Assembly (NCBI RefSeq): GCF_034424315.1
Contig: NZ_CP139972.1
Coordinates: 3,720,001 to 3,784,000 of the forward strand
DNA: 64,000 bases
Source: Chitinophaga sancti
GTDB taxonomy: Bacteria > Bacteroidota > Bacteroidia > Chitinophagales > Chitinophagaceae
Reading direction: 5' to 3'
How positions within the stretch are numbered: position 1 is the stretch's first letter; each line of letters opens with the position of its first letter. A program made the translations under genes and the position numbers. The notes below the pieces were generated by a model that was given only the letters and a program-made list of their open reading frames with translations, was not told the DNA's origin and did not search any database. Positions 17,372 to 26,065 of this stretch are shown here, piece after piece.

Positions 17372-17379
17372 CAAATTTA
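17372..17379 (-). promoter_or_regulatory. Candidate -7 element of the thiamin operon
   Basis: TAAATTTG on the minus strand matches TAnnTTTG, and its position would start the transcript right at the 5' edge of the TPP aptamer. No convincing TTG is present at -33. Confidence 0.5.
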
Positions 17380-17426
17380 GCAAACAACGCGAGAAAATGA
17401 CATAATTATTTTTTATACTTGTGTCC

Positions 17427-19556
17427 ATGCGCTTATTTGTATCAATAACGGCTATTGTCTGCCTGTTCCAAGGGAACGTGAATGCACAAACATCAGATCT
17501 CCTTCGTTATGTTCAGCCACTTTCCGGCACGGCAGCCAGCACAACGGCTTCTTCCCGAAAACATGGCAGCGGCACTGAATCCTATGCCAACACCATTCCG
17601 GCTGTAGGCCTGCCTTTTGGTATGACGCAATGGACGCCTCAAACAAACACTACAGAAAACAAATGTTTTCCTCCCTATACTTACAAAGACAGCCTCCTGA
17701 CCGGTTTTAGAGGTACTCACTGGCTAAGTGGTTCCTGTACGCAGGACTATGGCAGTTTTACCATTATGCCTATCGTAGGGCATTTTACCGCCGAATATGC
17801 TACTCCTTTCTCCCACGACAAAGAAATCAGTACACCTGCTTATTATAAACTGACGCTCCCCGGTGTGACTACCGAAATCACCGCCACTGCCAGGTGTAGT
17901 ATGATCCAGTTCTCCATGGAGAAAACGGATAGCCTCTACCTGTTACTGACGCCAAATAGTGACAGAAAAGAAGGCGTGGTGAATATTCATTCCTACAGAC
18001 GCGAAATTTCAGGTTACAATCCTGTACATCGTATTTACCAGGGATGGGGTGAACCGGCAGGATTCTGCGGTTATTTTGTGATGCAGATTGAAACCATGGC
18101 CACTGTTGCTAAACCGGGTTATGCCGCTTTCTACCTGCAAAAAGGCGAAAAGGTGAGAGTGCGGATCGGCACTTCTTTTACCAGCATTGACAATGCCCGT
18201 AAAAACCTGGAAGCTGAAATACCCGAATGGGATTTTGATGCCCTGAAAGCAAAGAACGAAGCTGTGTGGAATACAGCCCTGAACCAGATACAGGTACAAA
18301 CACAGAAAGAAATAGATAAACGCATTTTCTATACTGCTTTCTATCACGCCATGCAGCATCCCCGATTGTTCAATGATGTAGATGGCAGTTATCCACGCTT
18401 TGCAGGCGATTATCAGAATGAAAAGATCAGCAAAGGCAATTATTACGATGATTATTCCATGTGGGATATTTACAGGGCACAGTTGCCGCTGTTTGAAATA
18501 CTACAACCCAAACTGGTGAATGACTTAGCCAACTCCTTAGTATTAAAAGGACAGCAAGGCGGATGGTTACCGATTTTCCCCTGCTGGAATAGTTATACCG
18601 CTGCCATGATCGGCGATCACGCGACCGCCTTTATTGCATCGGCATTTAACAAAGGGATCAAAGATTATGATGTGAATGCAGCTTATACACTGATGCGCAA
18701 GAATGCTTTTGAAATGTCTGCAGGTGCTGATTATAAGAATGGGAAAGGCAGAAGATCCCTGGATACTTATATGAAATATGGATACATTCCGATGGAAGAT
18801 AGTGTGCCCATGGCCTTTCATAAAAAAGAACAGGTAAGCCGGACCCTGGAATATGCGTATGATGACTATGCATTGTCTACCGTAGCCCAGGCTTTGGGTA
18901 AAACAGATGATTACAACATCCTGGCAAAACGCGCTCAGAACTATAATAATGTCATTGATCCCAACATGGGTATGGCCAGGGGTAAATATGCAGATGGTAG
19001 CTGGTATTCACCTTTCAATGGGGATAAGAAAGAACCTTATATCACTGAAGGTACACCCAGACAATACACATTCTATGTACCACAGGATGTAACTGGCCTG
19101 GCGAAAAAGATCAATCTTAAAATGGCATTGGATAGCCTGTTTGCTAAGGATGAATACTGGCATGGTAATGAACCAGGGCATCAGATCCCTTTTATGTACA
19201 ATTTCACTGCTAGTCCTGAAAAGACGACACAGGTCGTACATAAAATCCTGGCAGAAGAATATGCTGATGGCCCGGGCGGTTTGAGTGGGAATGATGATGC
19301 GGGCCAGATGTCTGCCTGGTATATGTTTGCTGCAATGGGTTTTTATCCTGTAGACCCGGTGAGTAATAATTATGAGTTGTGCACACCTATTTTTGAGCGT
19401 GTTACTATTTTATTGCCTGACAATAAAAAATTCCAGTTGAAAGCTATTCGCAAAGGCAACAGGAGGAGCATGCTTTTTAACGGAAAAGAATTAAAAGGAC
19501 ATGCCATTACTTATGAACAAATCATGCAGGGTGGTGAACTGGTATTCTTTTACTAG
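17427..19556 (+). CDS. Secreted GH92 alpha-mannosidase
   Basis: A GH92 exo-alpha-mannosidase-type protein of about 709 aa. The signal peptide MRLFVSITAIVCLFQGNVNAQ is followed by the N-terminal beta-sandwich block 'PAVGLPFGMTQWTPQT' and 'GFRGTHWLSGSC', the family's calcium-site entry. The (alpha/alpha)6 barrel includes 'SMWDIYRAQLPLF', 'GWLPIFPCWNSYTAAMIGDHATAFIA', 'GNEPGHQIPFMYNF', and the signature 'GLSGNDDAGQMSAWYMFAAMGFYPVDP' with catalytic acidic residues. GH92 enzymes trim alpha-1,2/1,3/1,4/1,6-mannosides from N-glycans or fungal mannan with calcium. The first in-frame codon, GTG at 17421, is less likely than the ATG used. It stands alone with no SusCD partner adjacent, so it may act in the periplasm on oligosaccharides imported elsewhere. 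Confidence 0.94.
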   Translation: MRLFVSITAIVCLFQGNVNAQTSDLLRYVQPLSGTAASTTASSRKHGSGTESYANTIPAVGLPFGMTQWTPQTNTTENKCFPPYTYKDSLLTGFRGTHWLSGSCTQDYGSFTIMPIVGHFTAEYATPFSHDKEISTPAYYKLTLPGVTTEITATARCSMIQFSMEKTDSLYLLLTPNSDRKEGVVNIHSYRREISGYNPVHRIYQGWGEPAGFCGYFVMQIETMATVAKPGYAAFYLQKGEKVRVRIGTSFTSIDNARKNLEAEIPEWDFDALKAKNEAVWNTALNQIQVQTQKEIDKRIFYTAFYHAMQHPRLFNDVDGSYPRFAGDYQNEKISKGNYYDDYSMWDIYRAQLPLFEILQPKLVNDLANSLVLKGQQGGWLPIFPCWNSYTAAMIGDHATAFIASAFNKGIKDYDVNAAYTLMRKNAFEMSAGADYKNGKGRRSLDTYMKYGYIPMEDSVPMAFHKKEQVSRTLEYAYDDYALSTVAQALGKTDDYNILAKRAQNYNNVIDPNMGMARGKYADGSWYSPFNGDKKEPYITEGTPRQYTFYVPQDVTGLAKKINLKMALDSLFAKDEYWHGNEPGHQIPFMYNFTASPEKTTQVVHKILAEEYADGPGGLSGNDDAGQMSAWYMFAAMGFYPVDPVSNNYELCTPIFERVTILLPDNKKFQLKAIRKGNRRSMLFNGKELKGHAITYEQIMQGGELVFFY

Positions 19557-19667
19557 AACTTATTTCACAAATAGGTATTTCCAGCTGATAATCAATACAT
19601 AAATAGTAATTATGAAATGATTTCCAGAAAGTACATCCAGGGCCTTAGGTGATTATCACCAGGCATA

Positions 19668-20366
19668 TTACAATCCCAGTTGTTTCAAAAAGTGCTCTTT
19701 GTAATTGCTGCCAATAGGGATCTCGGTGCTATTGATAAAAGCCCTGTTACCTTCTATATGTGTAATGCTGCCTTTATTGATGATAAATGAACGATGCACC
19801 CTGATAAATAAATGAGTGGGTAATAACTCTTCAAAACCAGAGAACGTGATGGTAGGCAGAATGGTCCGCTGCTTTGTGACGATCTTCGTATAGTTGCCAC
19901 TGGCTTCCGCATAGTAAATATCTTCGTAGAGGATTTTATAGATCTTTCCATCTGCTTTTATAAAGATGAAATTCTCTTTCTTACTTACTGTAAAATCAGG
20001 TGATGTCAGTTTCTCCATCGCTTTATCCACCGCTACAATAAACCTTTCCAGTGAGAAAGGTTTCAGGAGGTAATCCGTTGCATTCAGCTCAAAGGCTTCT
20101 ACTGCATATTCTTTATAAGCAGTGGTGAAAATTACCTGTGGCTGGTACTTCAGGGTTCTCAGGAATGCCAGTCCATTCAATACCGGCATATTAATATCGA
20201 GAAAGATCAACTCAATATCTTCCTGCTGGGCAATCGCCTTTGCTTCCAGTGCATTCCCGCAGGAAGCCACGACATGCAGATCAGGGAAATGACTACAATA
20301 CGTTTGTATGATCTGCCGGGCTATCGGCTCATCATCTACTATCAGGCAATTGATCTTTCTCATCAT
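19668..20366 (-). CDS. LytTR-family response regulator
   Basis: A receiver plus LytTR regulator of 232 aa. The receiver (residues 5-118) has DDEP at 11-14, the phospho-acceptor Asp57 in FLDINMP, and 'TTAYKEYAVEAFE...DYLLKPF' with the conserved Thr and Lys. The C-terminal LytTR DNA-binding domain (about 135-230) shows 'YAEASGNYTKIVT', 'FIRVHRSFIINKGSI' and 'IPIGSNYKEHF'. The gene overlaps the upstream histidine-kinase gene by 35 bp, so they are a translationally coupled two-component pair. A pair of GGTTCGTCA boxes upstream of the kinase and of the divergent barrel gene is the probable target. Confidence 0.95.
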   Translation of the reverse strand: MMRKINCLIVDDEPIARQIIQTYCSHFPDLHVVASCGNALEAKAIAQQEDIELIFLDINMPVLNGLAFLRTLKYQPQVIFTTAYKEYAVEAFELNATDYLLKPFSLERFIVAVDKAMEKLTSPDFTVSKKENFIFIKADGKIYKILYEDIYYAEASGNYTKIVTKQRTILPTITFSGFEELLPTHLFIRVHRSFIINKGSITHIEGNRAFINSTEIPIGSNYKEHFLKQLGL

Positions 20367-21366
20367 GCTTTATTTTTAACTGTAGCTGTACCATGAAATA
20401 TTTATCCTCCTCCTGAATGTTCAGGTCATACTGATCAGGGTACAGCAAAGATAAGCGCTTCCTTACATTCTCCAGTCCAAGGCCTCCACTGCGTTCATGG
20501 GGTGTTTCTCCCTTAGAGTTTTTTACTGAGAAGAGGATGGTATCGCTCCAGCGCCTGATCATGATCTCTATATAGATCTTTTCGCTGGTAGTATTTTTAG
20601 AATGCTTGAATGCATTTTCTATAAATACGATCAGGAGCATTGGTGCGATCATTTCCCCTACATCTTCAAAAGGTTCTATCATGGTATTCAGGTGCAGGCG
20701 CTCGCCTATCCTGATCTTCTCAAACTCCATGTAGTTATTGATGTAATTCAGCTCCTCCTTTAAAGGTACAAACATTTCCTTGGCATCATATACAGAGTAG
20801 CGCAGCAGATCGGATAATTGCAGCAGCAGGGCAGGCACCTTATCCGGTGAAGTGATACTCAGCCCATACATGTTATTGAGCGTATTGAACAGGAAATGCG
20901 GACTTAACTGGGATTGCAGGTTTTGCAGTTCACTCTGGCTATTGGCGGCCAGGATCCGGGCCTCCAGCAGGTGTGTATAGATCCGGGTACGATATAGTTT
21001 GATAAGCATACCCAGGGTCAGACTCATGGTCAGGAATGCCAGCGGGAACAGGAAATCGTGGAAGAAATCCTGTCGCTGAATCGCCTTGCCTATAAAAAGA
21101 AAAGAGAAACAGGTGGCCACTAAAAAGACCAGTGAGATGGTGAACAGGGTCATCCAGGATACATGCCTTCTTCCATCGATGAATAATAAGGAAAGGAAAC
21201 GGCCAGTATATACAGCCCCCAGGAATCCTACCGTCATCGCAAAAGCAATTTCCTCATCATCCATGGTCGTGAACGAATGTACATATTGCCTGATTACAAT
21301 GAATAGCACTATTCCTGCAATCGTGCTGGCTGTCAAATGTATTTTCAGATTACCCACCGTTTTCAT
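20332..21366 (-). CDS. LytS-type sensor histidine kinase
   Basis: About 344 aa from the Met at 21366. Four transmembrane segments (residues about 12-120) make up the sensor. The His_kinase domain follows with 'QSQLSPHFLFNTLNNMYGLS' (phospho-accepting His157), 'LSDLLRYSVYDAKEMFVPLKEELNYINNYMEFEKIR', and an HATPase-type end with 'LLIVFIENAFKHS' and 'GGLGLENVRKRLSLLYP'. A 41-residue upstream extension is in frame but lacks conserved sequence. Partner of the overlapping LytTR regulator. The signal is unknown; pairs like this in Bacteroidota often control a nearby outer-membrane protein gene. Confidence 0.94.
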   Translation of the reverse strand: MKTVGNLKIHLTASTIAGIVLFIVIRQYVHSFTTMDDEEIAFAMTVGFLGAVYTGRFLSLLFIDGRRHVSWMTLFTISLVFLVATCFSFLFIGKAIQRQDFFHDFLFPLAFLTMSLTLGMLIKLYRTRIYTHLLEARILAANSQSELQNLQSQLSPHFLFNTLNNMYGLSITSPDKVPALLLQLSDLLRYSVYDAKEMFVPLKEELNYINNYMEFEKIRIGERLHLNTMIEPFEDVGEMIAPMLLIVFIENAFKHSKNTTSEKIYIEIMIRRWSDTILFSVKNSKGETPHERSGGLGLENVRKRLSLLYPDQYDLNIQEEDKYFMVQLQLKIKHDEKDQLPDSR

Positions 21367-21425
21367 ATCAATTGTGTTTCTAGGGTACAAATATGAGTAA
21401 GAACGCCCAATCTGCCACCTTATAA

Positions 21426-21455
21426 TGACGAACCTGTGAAAATGACTGACGAACC
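21426..21455. promoter_or_regulatory. Candidate LytTR double box
   Basis: TGACGAACC occurs at 21426-21434 and again at 21447-21455, in the same orientation and exactly 21 bp apart; the similarity continues for several bases on the right side (CTG..AAAAT). The complement contains GTTCGT, which fits the GTTN[AG][TG] half of the known LytTR site consensus. Known LytTR sites are also paired direct repeats 21-22 bp apart. It lies between the kinase and barrel gene starts. Confidence 0.55.
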
Positions 21456-21552
21456 CTGAAAATAAGGTTTTCGTCACGGATATGACCATTTACATCACTA
21501 AAATTTCCATTCCCTCCGCTACCAGACAATCTTTGCTAAAAATCACACAGTA

Positions 21553-23661
21553 ATGAGACCCACATTCGCCATCTTTATCACCCTTCTCTCCTTCGTCCAG
21601 GTATATGGACAGGATACCACCAAACCTAAACAGGTACAGCTTAAAGCCATTGAGGTAACCAGTAAAAAACCTTTGCTGGAACAGAATATCGACAGAACCG
21701 TTGTAAATGTGGATGCTATGATCAGCGCTGCCAGCAGTAATACCCTGGAAGTGCTGAATAAAACACCCGGCGTAACTGTAGACCAAAATGGCAACATCAA
21801 CCTGAACGGCAAAGGTGTATTGGTGTTAATCAATGGCAGGACCACCTATATGTCTGGCCAGGATCTGGCTAACTACCTGAAAGGCCTACCCGGCAGCACC
21901 CTCGACAAAATAGAACTGATGGATGCCCCTCCCGCTAAATACGATGCGGGTGGTGGTGCTGTCATTAATCTAAGATTAAAGAAAAGTACCATCCTGGGCC
22001 TTACCGGCAATATTTCCCTGAGCGCTAACCAGGGGATCTATGCAAGAACCTACGACAACATCAACCTTAATTACAATTATAAAAAGATGAACTGGTTTGG
22101 TAGCCTGAGCTATAGCAGGGATGCTTCTTATGACGAAGATAAAACCAACAGGAAATATTTTACCAATGACCTGGATGTATATCTCGTTTCGCATATAAGA
22201 GGCAGGTCCAATACCAAAGGCCTTAGACTGGGAATGGACTATAATGTGAGTGCTAAAACAGTGATCGGCTTTGAGATAAACGGACAGCAAAGACCAAGTA
22301 TTTATACCAGGGATTATACCAGTAAAACCAATACTGACAGCAGCAGTACAGGCTTTACCTATAGCGATGCCTCCTGGAAAAACTTCAGCAGTAATATGAA
22401 TTTCCTGCACCGCTTCAATGATAAAGGACATGAACTCTCTGCTGATGCCAGTTATATTACTTATAATAACCATGATCTCCAGGACCTGAATAATGACAGT
22501 TATTTCTTTCATTACAATTTACTTTCCGACATGAAGATCTTCGCGGCCAAGGCAGATTACGTGCACCCCATTGGTATCGAGGCAGGTGTAAAATCCAGTT
22601 TTGTAAAGAATAATTACGATTCCCGGTATTTGAATGAAAAGATCATGCAGGTGGATAGTAATTCCAATCACTTCATTTATGATGAGAACATTAATGCGGC
22701 CTATATCAATGCCAGAAAGCAATGGAAACGCTGGGGCGCACAGGCAGGATTGAGAATAGAAAATACCAACCTTAGGGGCAAACAACCGGGTAATACTGCC
22801 ATTGCGCCTTCCCTCTTTCATCGGAGTTATACACAGGCATTCCCTACTGTATTCATCAGTTATAAACTGGATAGCGCAGGCAATCATACCCTGAGCTGGA
22901 ATCTTGGCAGAAGAGTGAACAGGCCCAATTATCAACAATTAAATCCATTTGTCGCCTTTGAGAATAGTTATACTTATGCAACAGGTAATCCTAACTTACG
23001 TCCACAAACGAATTACAGAACTGAATTAAAGTATCAGTACAAGCAATGGCTGGGCCTGGGTGTACAATACAACTGGTTCAAGGATATCATCTTTACACTG
23101 AGTGATGTGGTAGACAATATTTACATTTCCAAACCTCAGAATGTGGCCAAAGGATACATCGCTATGGTACTGTTGAACCTCAGCCTGCACCCTGCTAAAT
23201 GGTGGGATCTGAATGTGAATATCATGGCTGGTGGTATGAAACTGAATGGACAGGCCTATGCTGCCCCTATGAATTACGGCACATACTCAGCCAGGGTACG
23301 ATTGTACAACCAGTTTAATTTATCACACGGATGGAGTGCAGAGGCAAGTGGTGATTATTCAGGCAGGAATGTAAACGGACAGGATGTAATTAACCCAAGG
23401 TATATTATGTACGCAGGTATTCAGAAGAAATTCTGGAATAACCAGGCTACCCTGAAATTGAATGCCGAAGACATCTTCCATTCAGCCGGACAAAACGATC
23501 ATTCTGAGGGGGTGAAAGATAGTTACTATACACATAGGGGGATCTTTGATTCTCAAAAAATAGGCTTAGCTTTTACCTATCGCTTTGGCAGAGAAACGTT
23601 TGCACGTAAACGGAATCATAGTGATAATACTGCTGACCAGGAACAGGAAAGAGCAAAGTGA
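21553..23661 (+). CDS. TonB-dependent-receptor-like outer-membrane beta-barrel protein
   Basis: A 702-aa outer-membrane protein of the OMP_b-brl_3 type. The signal peptide (residues 1-20, ending VYGQ) leads straight into a plug-like domain: 'VQLKAIEVTSKKPLLEQNIDRTVVNVDAM', 'NTLEVLNKTPGVTVDQNGNINLNGKGVLVLINGR' and 'KIELMDAPPAKYDAGGGAVINLRLKK'. About 20 beta-strands with aromatic ends follow. The usual N-terminal carboxypeptidase-regulatory-like domain is missing, so it is a short version of the family. Its likely regulator is the divergent LytS/LytTR pair. Such proteins are thought to import peptides or metal chelates, or to act as adaptors. The substrate is not deducible here. Confidence 0.9.
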   Translation: MRPTFAIFITLLSFVQVYGQDTTKPKQVQLKAIEVTSKKPLLEQNIDRTVVNVDAMISAASSNTLEVLNKTPGVTVDQNGNINLNGKGVLVLINGRTTYMSGQDLANYLKGLPGSTLDKIELMDAPPAKYDAGGGAVINLRLKKSTILGLTGNISLSANQGIYARTYDNINLNYNYKKMNWFGSLSYSRDASYDEDKTNRKYFTNDLDVYLVSHIRGRSNTKGLRLGMDYNVSAKTVIGFEINGQQRPSIYTRDYTSKTNTDSSSTGFTYSDASWKNFSSNMNFLHRFNDKGHELSADASYITYNNHDLQDLNNDSYFFHYNLLSDMKIFAAKADYVHPIGIEAGVKSSFVKNNYDSRYLNEKIMQVDSNSNHFIYDENINAAYINARKQWKRWGAQAGLRIENTNLRGKQPGNTAIAPSLFHRSYTQAFPTVFISYKLDSAGNHTLSWNLGRRVNRPNYQQLNPFVAFENSYTYATGNPNLRPQTNYRTELKYQYKQWLGLGVQYNWFKDIIFTLSDVVDNIYISKPQNVAKGYIAMVLLNLSLHPAKWWDLNVNIMAGGMKLNGQAYAAPMNYGTYSARVRLYNQFNLSHGWSAEASGDYSGRNVNGQDVINPRYIMYAGIQKKFWNNQATLKLNAEDIFHSAGQNDHSEGVKDSYYTHRGIFDSQKIGLAFTYRFGRETFARKRNHSDNTADQEQERAK

Positions 23662-23681
23662 TTCTGTTGTATATTTAGGGC

Positions 23682-24353
23682 ATGAAGCATATTATTACTA
23701 CATTGTTTGCCCTGGTTTTTTGTATAAATGGGCATAGCCAAACAAAGATTTTGCTGAGAGAGGAGATGGAGAAATTGTTTCCGGAGGATGTACAGCAGCA
23801 GCTGGGATTCAAGTCTCAGATAAGGTTGGTGTATAGTTTTGCAGATAAGAACGGGAGTTATTATCTGCCGATTTGCGAGAGTTTTGATGGGATGGGTGAC
23901 GACGATAGTTTGCACTCGAAGATAAGAGGAGTGAATTTGAAATATGAGAACGGGCAGTTTGTGAAGCAATGGGAGATGAATGATCATATACTGACTACGC
24001 AATATGAGGAGAGTATATGGTTCTATACGAAGTATGTAACGATCAAAGACCTGGATGGAGATGGAGAGGTGGATCCTGTGTTGGTGTATGGGAGTTCGGC
24101 GGCAAATGGGAAGAGTGATGGACGCATGAAGATCCTGGTGTATTATAAGGGGAAGAAGGTAGCAATCAGGCATCAGAATTCAGAGTTTGATGGCGGCAGG
24201 ACGACAGATGTGGATGTGGAGTTTTATGAATTGCCGGCGAAGGTGCAGGGCTTTGTGAAAGGGTTGATGAAAAGGCTGGCGGATGATGGCCAGGTGATTT
24301 ACGCAACGGATTGGGTACAGAAAATGAATCAAAAAAAGACATCTATTCAATAG
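23682..24353 (+). CDS. Secreted hypothetical protein (M949_RS01915-like)
   Basis: A 223-aa protein with a signal peptide (MKHIITTLFALVFCINGHSQ). The compact body contains 'SFDGMGDDD', 'WFYTKYVTIKDLDGDGEVDPVLVYGSSAANG.SDGRMKIL' and an acidic DLDGDGEVD turn typical of calcium-binding or FG-GAP-like loops. I associate it, without certainty, with the Bacteroidota family named after M949_RS01915. It starts 20 bp after the barrel gene stop and shares its transcript, ending at a strong terminator. Codon use differs from its neighbours: GAG, GGG, TTG and GTG are frequent and the coding strand is C-poor, whereas the upstream gene prefers GAA, GGC and CTG. Confidence 0.75.
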   Translation: MKHIITTLFALVFCINGHSQTKILLREEMEKLFPEDVQQQLGFKSQIRLVYSFADKNGSYYLPICESFDGMGDDDSLHSKIRGVNLKYENGQFVKQWEMNDHILTTQYEESIWFYTKYVTIKDLDGDGEVDPVLVYGSSAANGKSDGRMKILVYYKGKKVAIRHQNSEFDGGRTTDVDVEFYELPAKVQGFVKGLMKRLADDGQVIYATDWVQKMNQKKTSIQ

Positions 24354-24354
24354 T

Positions 24355-24395
24355 AACAAAAAATCCTTTTGCAGAAAGCAAAAGGATTTTTTGTT
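24355..24395. terminator. Bidirectional Rho-independent terminator
   Basis: A perfect 18-bp stem (24355-24372 with 24378-24395) encloses a 5-nt AGAAA loop. The A-rich left arm and T-rich right arm let it work in both directions between the plus-strand barrel operon and the convergent ybhB-like gene. Confidence 0.93.
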
Positions 24396-24414
24396 GAAGC
24401 AGGAAATCCATTTT

Positions 24415-24954
24415 TTATGGGTGCTGTGCGTAAGCTACAATAGATGCTTTACCCAGCATGGTCATATTTAAATTAAACCCAACATACGCTGCTGTCGCAC
24501 CTTTGTCCAATGTCAGGGGGCTCTTTAATGCATACACGGTAATCAGGTACATATGTGGCAAACCCGGAACAGGTGCAGGACCACCATAACCTGGCTGACC
24601 AAAATCCGTCATTCCCTGCACTGTACCAGCCGGCAATAATTGTTTTGCAGGATTACCCGCACCTGCTTTGATCTCCTTTACATCTGCAGGAATATTATAA
24701 ACCACCCAATGCCAGAACCCACTACCTGTTGGCGCATCAAAATCATACATGGTTACTGCAAAAGCCTTGGTACCAGCAGGTGCATTCTCCCATGACAGTG
24801 CCGGAGACTGGTTTTCACCTGTATAGCCCATGCCATTGAAATACTGTTTGTTAGAAAACTGCCCCCCCAGGTCACTACTCTTTAAGGTAAAGGTCTGTGC
24901 CTGCGCCTGGATGGCGAAAATAGCCAATACTAATAAGGTGCTTAATTTCTTCAT
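24415..24954 (-). CDS. YbhB/YbcL (PEBP) family protein, secreted
   Basis: A phosphatidylethanolamine-binding-protein-fold (Raf kinase inhibitor-like) protein of 179 aa with a signal peptide ending QAQAQ. Family blocks are 'GENQSPALSWENAPAGTKAFAVTMYDFDAP', 'FWHWVVYNIPADVKE', 'GYGGPAPVPGLPHMYLITVYAL' and the C-terminal 'LGKASIVAYA'. These make up the anion-binding pocket (the DxDxP and GPxPPxG-type motifs). Bacterial members are small periplasmic or cytoplasmic proteins of uncertain role. It lies 74 bp downstream of an AraC-type gene on the same strand and may be its target. Confidence 0.93.
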   Translation of the reverse strand: MKKLSTLLVLAIFAIQAQAQTFTLKSSDLGGQFSNKQYFNGMGYTGENQSPALSWENAPAGTKAFAVTMYDFDAPTGSGFWHWVVYNIPADVKEIKAGAGNPAKQLLPAGTVQGMTDFGQPGYGGPAPVPGLPHMYLITVYALKSPLTLDKGATAAYVGFNLNMTMLGKASIVAYAQHP

Positions 24955-25028
24955 AGTTCCTCGTATTTGTTTGTTGATACAAAGTTAGGGGAGCCAGGAG
25001 AGCAGGTTTATAGCTAACAGCTCAGAAC

Positions 25029-25895
25029 TTATTGCCAGGCGGTCATTTTCTGTTGCTGGTATTCACTGGGAGTTAAACCAAAAACCTGTTTAAAGGATTG
25101 ACTAAAGCTGGAATGATTCTCGTAACCTACTTTATGGTATACATCACTGGGTTTCTCGCGGTTATTCAATAATAAGGTTGCCGCCATTTCCATTCTCTTC
25201 TGTAAATACCATTTACTCGGTGCTATGCCATAGACCTTCGCAAAACGGCGCTTGAAAGTAGAGGTACTCATATTACAAAGGAATGCCAGTTCATCGATGG
25301 TGATATTGTTCTCTATATGCGCCTCCACCGCCTGACGAAAATCGTATTCCTCCCTGTTGGCAGTGCGGAGACTGAGTACCTGCTGCGGATATTTGTCCAC
25401 CATATACAGCATCAGTTCTTCGAATTTCAGTACCCGCATCGCCCTTGATATAGGCCGGCCGCCTGCCAGCATCAGTTCCAGGGAATGCAGGAAGTTGCGT
25501 AAAAAAGGATCCAGGTGAAAAGTGATAAAAGCTTGTTCCGGTATAGCAGCGCCCTGTTCAAGGTGGACTTGTGGTAGACCTGGATACCTGATAAAGAAGT
25601 CAGAGAGGATCTTGTTGTCGAAGAAAAGAAGGACACTGCGGTAAATGCCATTTTCGGGTGCATTTTTCTCGCTCATGATGCAATTACCACAAGATAGCAG
25701 CACAAACTGAGATGGATCAATCTGCGCGCTCTTATCCGCATAAAAGGTCGTTTTTACCCCTTCCAGCAGAAAACTAAAGAGATTCGAATGCATCGTGATC
25801 TTATTCTTCACCACATTCGCTGAAGACTGATAAGCGACGATATGCACATTGTCATTTTCCGGTACCAGGTCCATTGGCAGGTTGAACGTATCCAT
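25029..25895 (-). CDS. AraC-family transcriptional regulator (ExsA-like N-terminus)
   Basis: 288 aa from the Met at 25895; five more residues are possible upstream. The N-terminal domain (about 20-130) has the 'LFSFLLEGVKTTFYADKSAQIDPSQFVLLSCGNCIMSE' region, like the ExsA/HTH-type sensors that bind a partner rather than a sugar. The C-terminal double helix-turn-helix (about 185-285) carries 'LAFLCNMSTSTFKRRFAKVYG', 'SDVYHKVGYENHSSFSQSFKQVFG' and 'LTPSEYQ'. It is upstream of the PEBP-family gene in the same direction and may activate it. Confidence 0.9.
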   Translation of the reverse strand: MDTFNLPMDLVPENDNVHIVAYQSSANVVKNKITMHSNLFSFLLEGVKTTFYADKSAQIDPSQFVLLSCGNCIMSEKNAPENGIYRSVLLFFDNKILSDFFIRYPGLPQVHLEQGAAIPEQAFITFHLDPFLRNFLHSLELMLAGGRPISRAMRVLKFEELMLYMVDKYPQQVLSLRTANREEYDFRQAVEAHIENNITIDELAFLCNMSTSTFKRRFAKVYGIAPSKWYLQKRMEMAATLLLNNREKPSDVYHKVGYENHSSFSQSFKQVFGLTPSEYQQQKMTAWQ

Positions 25896-26065
25896 GGCAC
25901 AAAGATACAATAGGATACTATAATAAATAATTCATGCAGTGCTAAACAAATACCGGCCACTACTTAATCAAGTACAATTTTTCTTAAATAAATAGGATGC
26001 CAACTTAATTACATAATTTCCTTTCGGACACTACCCAAATCAAACCATTTCTATATTGCGTTGTT

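Noticed and set aside
17421..17426. GTG start for the GH92 gene.
   Set aside because: The ATG six bases later begins a complete signal peptide, and nothing upstream is conserved.
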